Source of the DNA: Pleomorphochaeta sp964545735
Lineage (GTDB): Bacteria > Spirochaetota > Spirochaetia > Sphaerochaetales > Sphaerochaetaceae
Reading direction: 5' to 3'
Length of the DNA: 37,647 nucleotides
Assembly (NCBI GenBank): GCA_964545735.1
Contig: CAZJGS010000008.1
Coordinates: 1-37,647 of the forward strand
Within the stretch, counting starts at the first letter, position 1. Every line of letters starts with the position of its first letter. A program made the position numbers and the translations under genes. Shown here in pieces: positions 7,733 to 15,174 of this stretch. The notes below the pieces were generated by a model, which did no database searches, was not told the DNA's origin, and was given only the letters and a program-made list of their open reading frames with translations.

Positions 7733-8932
7733 ATGTCAAATTTAAACTCAGCTCCTAGAAGTGTAAGACTTCACCTTGGTATTTTTGGTAAAACAAATAG
7801 CGGTAAGTCATCTCTTTTAAACGCTATCACAACTCATTCAACCTCTGTTGTTTCTCCAATCAAAGGTACAACCACAGATCCTGTCTACAAAGCAATCGAA
7901 TTAAATGGCTTAGGCCCTTGTATTTTGATTGATACAGCAGGCTTTGATGATGAGGGAGAACTTGGTAAATTACGAGTTAAAAAAACTCATGATGCTTTAA
8001 AAAAGACAGATATTGGTATTTTATTGTTTGATGCAACACAAGAAGATTTTGATAAAGAAATACTTTGGGCTAAAAAATTAATAAAATTAGATAAACCTTT
8101 TCTTCCTGTAATAAGCAAAGTAGATTTGAATTGTGATGTTACTCATATTGAAAAGTTAATACAGGATAAATTTAATAAAAAAGCCCTTAAAATATACGCT
8201 TCAAAACTAGATATTCAACATTTAATTAGAGAAGAATTAATAAAAATAAATAAGAATAAAGTAAAAAATAAGAGTATTGTAGAAGGTCTTGTAAAAGAAG
8301 ATGATGTTGTAATGCTTGTCATGCCTCAACAAATAAATGCACCAGAGGGAAGATTAATTTTACCTCAAGTCCAGACTATTAGAGATTTACTAGATCATAA
8401 AGCTATTGTTATTAGTGTTGGCACAGATCAAATTGATAGTGCTTTAAAGGCACTTAAAGAGCCACCATCTCTTATTATTACTGATAGCCAAGTATTTCCT
8501 TTAGTTTATAAGAAGAAGCCAAAAGAGAGTAGATTAACATCCTTTTCTATTCTTCTTTCAGCTGTTAAAGGGGATGTCCAAAAATTTGCAGAGGCTGCTA
8601 AGGTAATCGACAGTTTAACACAAGATTCTAAAGTATTAATTGCTGAAGCCTGCACTCACGCCCCACTAACTGAGGATATTGGTCGGATTCAAATACCTAG
8701 ACTTTTAAGAAATAAAGTTGGTGAAAAATTACAAATTGATTTTGCAAGTGGATCTGATTTCCCTTCAAATCTAAATCAATACGAATTGGTAATTCACTGT
8801 GCAGGTTGCATGTTTAATAGAACCTACATGTTAAATAGATTGATGGAATGTGAAAATCAAAATGTATTTATGACTAATTATGGAATTTGTATAGCAAAAT
8901 TATCAAACATATTAGATAAAGTTGATTATTAG
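7733..8932 (+). CDS. hydF: [FeFe]-hydrogenase maturation GTPase HydF
   Basis: This 399-aa protein has the three HydF domains. The N-terminal TrmE/Era-like GTPase has Walker A 'GKTNSGKSS' (19-27), switch 'GTTTDP' (45-50) and 'DTAGFDDEG' (67-75). A dimerisation domain follows. The C-terminal iron-sulfur domain carries the diagnostic C-x-H (C307, H309), about 45 residues, then H-C-x-x-C (H355, C356, C359). HydF is the scaffold on which HydE and HydG assemble the 2Fe subcluster of [FeFe]-hydrogenase. Neither partner nor a hydrogenase is in this window. AAGG lies 9 bases before the ATG. It implies that the cell makes or consumes hydrogen. Confidence 0.95.
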   Translation: MSNLNSAPRSVRLHLGIFGKTNSGKSSLLNAITTHSTSVVSPIKGTTTDPVYKAIELNGLGPCILIDTAGFDDEGELGKLRVKKTHDALKKTDIGILLFDATQEDFDKEILWAKKLIKLDKPFLPVISKVDLNCDVTHIEKLIQDKFNKKALKIYASKLDIQHLIREELIKINKNKVKNKSIVEGLVKEDDVVMLVMPQQINAPEGRLILPQVQTIRDLLDHKAIVISVGTDQIDSALKALKEPPSLIITDSQVFPLVYKKKPKESRLTSFSILLSAVKGDVQKFAEAAKVIDSLTQDSKVLIAEACTHAPLTEDIGRIQIPRLLRNKVGEKLQIDFASGSDFPSNLNQYELVIHCAGCMFNRTYMLNRLMECENQNVFMTNYGICIAKLSNILDKVDY

Positions 8933-8949
8933 AGGTAATTAATACCTCT
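8931..8949. terminator. Candidate shared hairpin between convergent hydF and kinase genes
   Basis: AGAGGTA (8931-8937) pairs with TACCTCT (8943-8949) around a 5-base loop, overlapping the hydF stop codon. The T-tracts are weak, so termination is plausible but not certain. Confidence 0.5.
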
Positions 8950-8956
8950 TAATCAA

Positions 8957-10036
8957 TTATTTTATAAAACTATTTAATTGCTGCCATTTTGAGTCCATGT
9001 CTTTCATTAGAGCTATTTGGGTTCTCGATCTATCGAGGTTATGCTTTTCTCTTTTTATAGCATAGTAAACATCCCCGTTAAGATAATCAGTTAAAAATCT
9101 AACACCCATTATTTGAGTAATATTTCTACCTGATTCTACTAGTAATTCTTTTTCCTTTTCACAAATAAAGGAGGAAGCAACTTGTAAATATCCATCAAGC
9201 AAGGCTTTAAAATAATCTACATTGCATTTCATTTTAGTTGAATCAACTTCATCTTCAAGAGCTGTGGAGGTGGCAGTTCTAATCATGTCTCCCACGTCAA
9301 ATAAAATAGTTCCAGGCATTACTGTATCTAAATCAATTACACACAAAGCTTCTTTTTCATCGTTAGAGAATAAAACATTGTTAATTTTAGTATCGTTGTG
9401 AGTAACTCGACTTTTTATAATACCCTCTTTATAGAGATCCCAAATAATTAAGCCCCTTTGTTTGTTGGCTAGGAAAAAATCGATTTCAGCTTTTACGCTT
9501 TGTACTCTATCTTTCTTATCATCTTTTATAGCTTGCTCTAATTGTTTGTATCTAAAGCCCATATTATGAAAATTATTAATTGTTTCAAAAAGAGTACTAC
9601 CATCAAAATCAGATAATTGTTGTTGGAAATTACCTACAGCCATTCCAAGAAGAAATGCTTGATTGTTGTTGTTTATTTTCTGATAAGTTTTAACATTGTC
9701 AATAAATTTATAAGTTCTCCAATAATTATTATCTTTATCTTGGTAAAGGAGTTGATCATATCGGGTTTTGATAACTTTTAAGCAACGACTCTCTTCATTA
9801 TTCAAACCCTTAATTTTTAATTGAATGTGAATTGTCACCTTATCGATGTTGTGCATAACTTCAAAGGGCTTTGTAAATACATATGTGTTTATTTTCTGAT
9901 GTGTATATTTTTCAATCACGCCATCATTATCAACACTTGAAATGTATGTAGAATTAATATGGCCTTCTTTGTTGGCTTTATATTTAAGAAGGGTTCCCTC
10001 TATTTTAAAATTGTTAAAAATATCTGCAAAATCCAT
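8957..10036 (-). CDS. NahK-like N-acetylhexosamine 1-kinase (phosphotransferase APH/ChoK fold)
   Basis: The start is ATG at 10034-10036, with AAGGAGTG just upstream. An in-frame ATG further upstream would add 27 residues and lacks a site. The resulting 359 aa equals the usual length of bifidobacterial NahK. Motifs fit: 'GHINSTYI' (25-32) in the nucleotide loop, the Brenner-type catalytic 'THNDTKINN' (212-220, base D215), and the metal-binding 'IDLDTVMPG' (234-242). NahK phosphorylates GlcNAc or GalNAc at C1 for salvage after phosphorolysis of lacto-N-biose or galacto-N-biose. No GH112 phosphorylase is in the window, so another hexose substrate is possible. An AraC regulator lies 81 bp upstream in the same direction. 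Confidence 0.75.
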   Translation of the reverse strand: MDFADIFNNFKIEGTLLKYKANKEGHINSTYISSVDNDGVIEKYTHQKINTYVFTKPFEVMHNIDKVTIHIQLKIKGLNNEESRCLKVIKTRYDQLLYQDKDNNYWRTYKFIDNVKTYQKINNNNQAFLLGMAVGNFQQQLSDFDGSTLFETINNFHNMGFRYKQLEQAIKDDKKDRVQSVKAEIDFFLANKQRGLIIWDLYKEGIIKSRVTHNDTKINNVLFSNDEKEALCVIDLDTVMPGTILFDVGDMIRTATSTALEDEVDSTKMKCNVDYFKALLDGYLQVASSFICEKEKELLVESGRNITQIMGVRFLTDYLNGDVYYAIKREKHNLDRSRTQIALMKDMDSKWQQLNSFIK

Positions 10037-10117
10037 GTTTTCACTCCTTATCGTAAATAAGTATAAGTGTATCGTGGAGTTAAAGTATTGAGGCAAAAGT
10101 ATAAAAAATTTGCACAA

Positions 10118-11035
10118 TTAGAATTGTTTGTATCTATCTTCTTTGGTTAAATGTAAAATTGATTTGGAATATTCACTTGGGCTCATGCCAACAATTTTTT
10201 TAAATTGCCTAGAAAAGTAATGTATTGTGGAATATCCTAATTTATCAGCTATTTGAGTAAAGTTATTGGTTCCATTTCTGATTAGTCTTTTTGCTTCCTC
10301 AATTTTTAGTCTATAAAAATATTCCATAACACTCCAACCTGTATCATCTTTAAATAGTTTTTGTATTAAAGATCTGCTCATAGAGCAGTGATTACAAATA
10401 TTTTCTAGAGTAATATTTATATTAATATTTTCTTCTAGATAGGTTATTACAAGTTGAACACGTCGTTGGTTTTCTTTTTCATGTATTGAGACTTGTGAAT
10501 TGGTATTTACTTCTATACTGTCATTTAATAAATTAATTAAAAAAGTTTCTAAGGAAAGAGCTATCAAGTCTAAAGAATATTTTGGAGCTTTTGCGCTTAC
10601 AACTAATTCTTTAAAATAAGGGTCCCCCAAGTTGTTGATAAAAGCCTTTTCTGATTCATTGATTATAGTTGTTAAGTAGGTTGATAAATTCTTATCTATT
10701 TTTAATATTTTATCTTCAAAAAACTTCATGCTTTCATCATTGCAGTCAAAGGAAACTACAAGAAGGTTAGGTGAAATTTTCCCATTACAAAAAACATCAT
10801 GGAATTGATTGGGTTTGTGGAAAACAATTTGACCTTGTTTTAATTGATATACTTCATCCTCACTAGTTATGCCAACCTCGCCTTTATCAACATACAAAAA
10901 CTCCCAAAAATCATGAGTTTCCCCATTAAAGAGAAAAGTGCTTGGGTATTCAAAATAATGAACTGTAACAATGTTATCAATTTTTAGTGATCTTTTTAGA
11001 GGTGTTAAAGCAAATCCATCTTTTATTTCTTTCAT
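10118..11035 (-). CDS. AraC-family transcriptional regulator with cupin sensor domain
   Basis: This 305-aa protein has an N-terminal cupin-like sugar-sensing domain (about 25-110, with 'GQIVFHKPNQFHDV') and a C-terminal double helix-turn-helix (about 195-300). The C-terminal part includes 'SRSLIQKLFKDDTG' and the AraC signature region 'IADKLGYSTIHYFSRQFKK'. The ATG has only a distant AGGA about 13 bases upstream. Its neighbour is the NahK-like kinase, so it is likely an activator of hexosamine or galactoside use, perhaps including the alpha-galactosidase (inference). Confidence 0.88.
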   Translation of the reverse strand: MKEIKDGFALTPLKRSLKIDNIVTVHYFEYPSTFLFNGETHDFWEFLYVDKGEVGITSEDEVYQLKQGQIVFHKPNQFHDVFCNGKISPNLLVVSFDCNDESMKFFEDKILKIDKNLSTYLTTIINESEKAFINNLGDPYFKELVVSAKAPKYSLDLIALSLETFLINLLNDSIEVNTNSQVSIHEKENQRRVQLVITYLEENININITLENICNHCSMSRSLIQKLFKDDTGWSVMEYFYRLKIEEAKRLIRNGTNNFTQIADKLGYSTIHYFSRQFKKIVGMSPSEYSKSILHLTKEDRYKQF

Positions 11036-11291
11036 GAGTATAAATATATCCTAAGTTTATGTTTACATCTAGTTTTATTTTGAGAAATTAACATTATTGT
11101 TCTGTAGTAGGGGTCCAACTGTAGTTTTGAAAAGATGATGAATGTGTAATAACTTATTAAGTAAATAGATAAACTAATTTGACCCATATTTCTCTTGTAA
11201 AGAAGAAATTAAAACTATTTGTCATGCAATAATAATAATTTTGTACAAGTAAAACGGGTGAAAATTATAATCTATTGTCATATCTTACATA
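11036..11291. other. Intergenic region upstream of the AraC gene
   Basis: This is 256 bp without a supportable gene. It must contain the AraC-gene promoter on the minus strand, but no convincing -35/-10 pair stands out. The right end enters the inverted repeat around the sRNA promoter. Confidence 0.5.
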
Positions 11292-11320
11292 TTGACAATA
11301 TAGAAAACTCATGTTATATT
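11273..11320 (+). promoter_or_regulatory. Strong promoter with overlapping inverted repeat, driving the structured RNA
   Basis: TTGACA (11292-11297) and TATATT (11315-11320) are separated by exactly 17 bp, close to consensus. TATTGTCA (11273-11280) and TGACAATA (11293-11300) form a perfect 8-bp inverted repeat with a 12-bp centre. Its right arm covers the -35 box, so a repressor or activator probably controls this promoter. Confidence 0.8.
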
Positions 11321-11326
11321 TCAGTA

Positions 11327-11500
11327 GTCTGACAGTGGGACCGGTTGATTATATCCCGTTATTATACTTTTTAGTTTTTTTGTTTCCCACTGTTTGTTTC
11401 AGCGTTGTTTTCCCCCTCATTTATGAGGTGATGACTGAAACACAATTGTCGTTTATTCGACATCCCCTCCAAGAGTGCAAGCTTGTAGGGGAATTTTTTT
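11327..11500 (+). ncRNA. Candidate structured small RNA of unknown class, about 175 nt
   Basis: A transcript starting near 11327 would be almost entirely paired. ACAGTGGGA (11332-11340) pairs with TCCCACTGT (11385-11393). TGTTTCAG (11395-11402) pairs with CTGAAACA (11435-11442) and encloses CCTCA/TGAGG (11415-11419 with 11424-11428). TGTCG (11447-11451) pairs with CGACA (11458-11462). It ends in a strong terminator. Local base composition is richer in G/C than the flanking DNA. It does not match the motifs I know for SRP RNA, tmRNA, RNase P or common riboswitches, and its two ends do not pair as in 6S RNA. It could be a trans-acting sRNA or a terminated leader of the gene at 11609. Confidence 0.75.
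11463..11500 (+). terminator. Rho-independent terminator of the structured RNA
   Basis: TCCCCT (11463-11468) pairs with AGGGGA (11487-11492), continued after one mismatch by CAAG/CTTG. A T7 run follows at 11494-11500. Confidence 0.9.
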
Positions 11501-11608
11501 GTTTTTTATATGTGCTAATATTTTTGTTTTTATAGAATTGAGTTGTTTAGAGTTTGATATCATGGTATTTTAAAGGAAAGATGATAAGAAAAAAGTAGGA
11601 GTATTTTT

Positions 11609-12730
11609 GTGAAAATTGTAATTATAGGAAATGGACACGCAGGCAATACAATCGCCTCTAAACTAGATACAGAAGGTGTAAAAGTAGATCTTTATTCTAA
11701 TGAAGAGGTTAGTTTTTATAGTAGAATACGCCTTCCAAGTTGTTTAGGTAATAAGGAAAAACTAAAATCTTTATGTGCTAAAAATGAACCTTCTTATATT
11801 CATCATGAAGCAGTAGTAGCTATTCATCGACCAAGTAAAACTATTTTATTAGCTGATGGTCAATCAAAACATTATGATAAATTAGTATTAGCTACAGGAT
11901 CAAACCCTTTAGATTTTTTTTGTGATTCAGGCTTAGATGGTGTTTATACTCTTAGAAACTATTGTGATGCTTTAGAAATCAGTGATGGCTTGAAATCTCC
12001 AGTTTGTGTTATAGGTGGGGGCTTACTTGGCCTAGAAAGTGCACTTGAAATAAATACTCTAGGCTTTGATGTAAGTGTTATCCAAGGGGATGCTTATGTC
12101 TTAAATAAACAAATAAATGAAGTGGCAGCTAATATGGTTTCAGAAAAATGTTTAGAGAGAGATAATTTTAATATAATCTGCAGCCAGTTTGCTAAATCGG
12201 TTGAAGGCAATAAGAGAATAGAAAAGTTGATTTTGCAAGATGGAAGAGAAATACCTTGTAAAACTTTATTAGTAGCCGCTGGAGTTAAGCCCTCAGTCTC
12301 TTTGGCTAAAGCTTGTAATCTTGATATAGGTAAAGCTATAAAGATTAACGAGTTTTGCCAAACTAGCGATAAAAGTATTTATGCTGTTGGTGATTGTGCT
12401 GAATATAATGGACAATGTCCTGGCTTAATACCAATTGCTTTGGCAACTGCAAGTGTTTGCTACAATCATATATTAGGAAAAAAAATACCCTATGTTGCTC
12501 CTAATCAACTTCCAACTAGATTTAAAGCTGATGATTTATTAGTTGCTAGTTTTGGAGAAATGATTGGAAAATGCTATAGCAAAAGAGTAGAAGACAGATA
12601 TGAAGCTTGGTATGTTGAAAATAAAAAAGTAGTAGGTGTAATCTTGATTGGATCAAAATCACACTTACCACTTGCTAAAGCTTCTTTAAATAAAGAAGTT
12701 GAAAATATTGATGTTTTACTAGATTTCTAG
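11609..12730 (+). CDS. FAD-dependent pyridine-nucleotide oxidoreductase (NADH:rubredoxin reductase-like)
   Basis: This 373-aa protein starts at GTG 11609 with AGGAG (11597-11601) 7 bases before. It has the two-dinucleotide-binding-domain layout: FAD 'IGNGHAGNTIA' (6-16), 'LATGSNP', NAD(P) 'VIGGGLLGLESA', and 'YAVGDCAEYNG' before the C-terminal interface domain. Length and motifs fit the small reductases that pass electrons from NADH to rubredoxin or a similar carrier, often in oxygen defence of anaerobes. It lacks a CxxC disulfide and any fused domain. The redox partner is not encoded here. It ends in a 12-bp convergent overlap with the alpha-galactosidase gene. The upstream RNA gene may be its leader if the terminator is conditional. 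Confidence 0.82.
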   Translation: MKIVIIGNGHAGNTIASKLDTEGVKVDLYSNEEVSFYSRIRLPSCLGNKEKLKSLCAKNEPSYIHHEAVVAIHRPSKTILLADGQSKHYDKLVLATGSNPLDFFCDSGLDGVYTLRNYCDALEISDGLKSPVCVIGGGLLGLESALEINTLGFDVSVIQGDAYVLNKQINEVAANMVSEKCLERDNFNIICSQFAKSVEGNKRIEKLILQDGREIPCKTLLVAAGVKPSVSLAKACNLDIGKAIKINEFCQTSDKSIYAVGDCAEYNGQCPGLIPIALATASVCYNHILGKKIPYVAPNQLPTRFKADDLLVASFGEMIGKCYSKRVEDRYEAWYVENKKVVGVILIGSKSHLPLAKASLNKEVENIDVLLDF

Positions 12731-15076
12731 TTTTTTTAATACATATAATCTAGAGCCATAATCGCCTAGCACTCTAGTTACTTCATTAACAAAGCCTGTG
12801 CCACCATATTCTTGATTAAGAATTAAGCCAGCTTTACTGAGAAACTCACCATAAACTCTGTGGTGAGTTATTTCTGAGTTTAATTGCATGATTTTAGAAA
12901 TCTCTTCAACTGCTTTTCCTTTTAATAAATTTGATGGTAAAAAATGATATATTAAATCACCAAATACTGATAAATCAAACTTTTGAGCTCTGTTGAATAC
13001 TTCATAAAAGGCCTCATTGTCGACGATAGGAATTTGTAATCTTTCAAGTGGAGGATTACTAATAGTTCTTGTTCTAAAATCAAGAACTATAATTTCACTC
13101 TTATCATTGTTCATAACAGCCCAAACAGCTCTTTCCTTATTTGTACTCATTTTATCTATTCTTGCTAAAGTTCCAAATTGTAGAGTTTTTCTGTATCGCT
13201 TGTAAAAGATAATTTGTTCTTTTACTTGCTCTAGTTCATTGCCACTTATTGTATTTAAATCAATTTCGTAGCCTAAATTTCCAATTGCAGCAACATTGAA
13301 TCTGGATTCGATATCACTAACTCTTAGAGTTTGATGATTTGGACTTGCACTTACATGGTTGGTCATGGCACTAAGAGGGTAGCCAAAACTTGTTCCTTCT
13401 TGAATAAATAATCTCTCATATACATCAGTACAATCACTTGTCCAGTTTTGAGGCATAAAACTAAGCATCCCTAAATCATATCTATTTCCACCAGATGCGC
13501 AGGATTCAAATAAAATCTTTGGGAATTTCCTTGTTAATCTATCGAGTAATTTGTATAAGCCTAAATAATATCTGTGCAAGAATTCGCCCATATTTGAAAT
13601 TTCTGCATTAGAAGAATAAAAATCACTAAAGACTCTATTAAAGTCCCATTTTACATAATCTACTTCTCCAAGAAGGAAAATATTAGACAAAGCTTCTTCA
13701 AGATATGAAATAACATCATCTCTGCTTAAATCTAAGATAAATTGGTTTCTACCTACACTAGGTTTTCTTCCAGGAATAATAATTGCCCAATCTGGATGTT
13801 TATCATAGAGATTACTATTTTTACTTATCATCTCAGGTTCTACCCAAATTCCAAAAAGCATATTCATTTTATGTATTTTAGAGGAAATATTTCCCAAGCC
13901 TTCACTTAGTTTAGAGGTATTTACCTGCCAATCACCAAGACTTGAGGTATCATCATTTCTGTCTCCAAACCAACCATCATCTAGTACAAAAAGTTCAGCA
14001 CCAATTTCTTTTGCTTTTTTAGCTAATTTTACAACTTGAGTATCATCAAAGTCAAAATAGAAAGCTTCCCAGGAGTTCACTAAAACAGGGCGTTCTTTAT
14101 TTTTCCAATAACCTCTGACTATATTATTATTTGCAAAATAATGGAAATTCCTGCTAATTGAGCTAAAACCCTTATCACTATAACTCATTATAGCTTCAGG
14201 AGTTGAAAACCTTTCATTGGGATGTAAAATCCATTTGAAGGTAGAATCATTTATGCCAGTAAGAATCCTTGTTTGATTATAAGGAGTTACTTCAACAACT
14301 TCTTTATGATTGCCACTATAAATTAAATTGGTAGCATAACATTTGCCACTAAATTCTGAGCAGCCTTTTTCACTAATATATATTAGAGGGTTATGAGTTG
14401 CACTTGAGGCTCCAAGCTTTGAATCGTTAATTACAATACCGGGGGTTAGTGCTCTTTTGTTAATATGTCTTTCTCTTGCCCAAGCGCCATCAAAGGTTAT
14501 TAGATCAAAGTCGTCCTGGTCTATATCAAGTTGAAGGGAGGATAACCTCTCAATAGTAATATTTTTTTTAGCATAGTTAAAGAGTTCAGCTTTTCTAGTA
14601 ATAACATCACAAAGAGAAAAAACTCCATAAGTTATGATAAGTTTAATATCTAATTCTTTATCTTTAAGAGTAACTCTCAAAGTATCGGCTTCTTCTCTCG
14701 AACCGTAAGATTCAGGTAGAGCATAGAAGGTTTTTGCTTTAGCACTTACTATTTCATAACTATCAAATACAAAATCTAGTGTCGTCATACCGCCGTTATA
14801 GCTAATTTTAGCAAAGGGTTCTCTAAAATCACCTTTACCTGGAGTTGAAACTTCTTGCTTCATCAAGCCCAAATTAAGTTCACTATCTTCTTCATATAGT
14901 GTTGAGGTTCCTGCATTTTGCATATACTTTGTACTTAGCAGTTTGGCGTTGATACTAGCTTCATTCAAATGTGAGCCATAATATAAATGTTCCAATTGCT
15001 CATTTTTGTTTGCTTGGAATATATAAGTTGTATTTGTACTAGATAATGTAAAAACTCCATTTTTCTCATTAATCAT
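12719..15076 (-). CDS. GH36 alpha-galactosidase
   Basis: I choose ATG at 15074-15076 because AAGGAG lies just upstream; an in-frame ATG nine codons earlier precedes that site. The 785-aa enzyme has the GH36 three-part layout: an N-terminal beta-supersandwich, a TIM barrel (about 330-640) and a C-terminal beta domain. 'LDDGWFGDR' and 'WVEPEMIS' are typical of the family. The nucleophile is D478 in 'KWDFNR' and the acid/base D548 in 'TSDCTD', with 'SCASGGNRYD' between. No signal peptide is present, so it hydrolyses alpha-galactosides (melibiose, raffinose type) in the cytoplasm after uptake. It is divergent from the 427-aa unknown gene, and their promoters share a palindrome. Confidence 0.93.
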   Translation of the reverse strand: MINEKNGVFTLSSTNTTYIFQANKNEQLEHLYYGSHLNEASINAKLLSTKYMQNAGTSTLYEEDSELNLGLMKQEVSTPGKGDFREPFAKISYNGGMTTLDFVFDSYEIVSAKAKTFYALPESYGSREEADTLRVTLKDKELDIKLIITYGVFSLCDVITRKAELFNYAKKNITIERLSSLQLDIDQDDFDLITFDGAWARERHINKRALTPGIVINDSKLGASSATHNPLIYISEKGCSEFSGKCYATNLIYSGNHKEVVEVTPYNQTRILTGINDSTFKWILHPNERFSTPEAIMSYSDKGFSSISRNFHYFANNNIVRGYWKNKERPVLVNSWEAFYFDFDDTQVVKLAKKAKEIGAELFVLDDGWFGDRNDDTSSLGDWQVNTSKLSEGLGNISSKIHKMNMLFGIWVEPEMISKNSNLYDKHPDWAIIIPGRKPSVGRNQFILDLSRDDVISYLEEALSNIFLLGEVDYVKWDFNRVFSDFYSSNAEISNMGEFLHRYYLGLYKLLDRLTRKFPKILFESCASGGNRYDLGMLSFMPQNWTSDCTDVYERLFIQEGTSFGYPLSAMTNHVSASPNHQTLRVSDIESRFNVAAIGNLGYEIDLNTISGNELEQVKEQIIFYKRYRKTLQFGTLARIDKMSTNKERAVWAVMNNDKSEIIVLDFRTRTISNPPLERLQIPIVDNEAFYEVFNRAQKFDLSVFGDLIYHFLPSNLLKGKAVEEISKIMQLNSEITHHRVYGEFLSKAGLILNQEYGGTGFVNEVTRVLGDYGSRLYVLKKLEI

Positions 15077-15087
15077 AAAAAATCTCC

Positions 15088-15121
15088 TTGTACTAATATG
15101 CATCTATACTATAATTATAGT
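15088..15121. promoter_or_regulatory. Overlapping divergent promoters on a 14-bp palindrome
   Basis: ACTATAATTATAGT (15108-15121) is a perfect palindrome. It contains TATAAT on the plus strand (15110-15115, with TTGTAC 16 bp upstream at 15088-15093) and TATAAT on the minus strand (complement of 15114-15119). The -10 boxes of the two divergent genes therefore overlap, so they should compete or be controlled together. Confidence 0.55.
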
Positions 15122-15174
15122 AGAGATATTGAAAATTTACTATGTTTTTTTAATACAATGAAGGAAAAGATAAA

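Noticed and set aside
11327..11500. 6S RNA as the identity of the structured RNA
   Set aside because: Length is similar, but its 5' and 3' ends do not form the closing stem and there is no long bulged duplex.
11311..11535. 74-aa hydrophobic open frame over the structured RNA
   Set aside because: Its ATG lies in the promoter spacer, it has no ribosome-binding site, and the frame reads straight through the hairpins and terminator. The hydrophobicity is a by-product of T-rich sequence.
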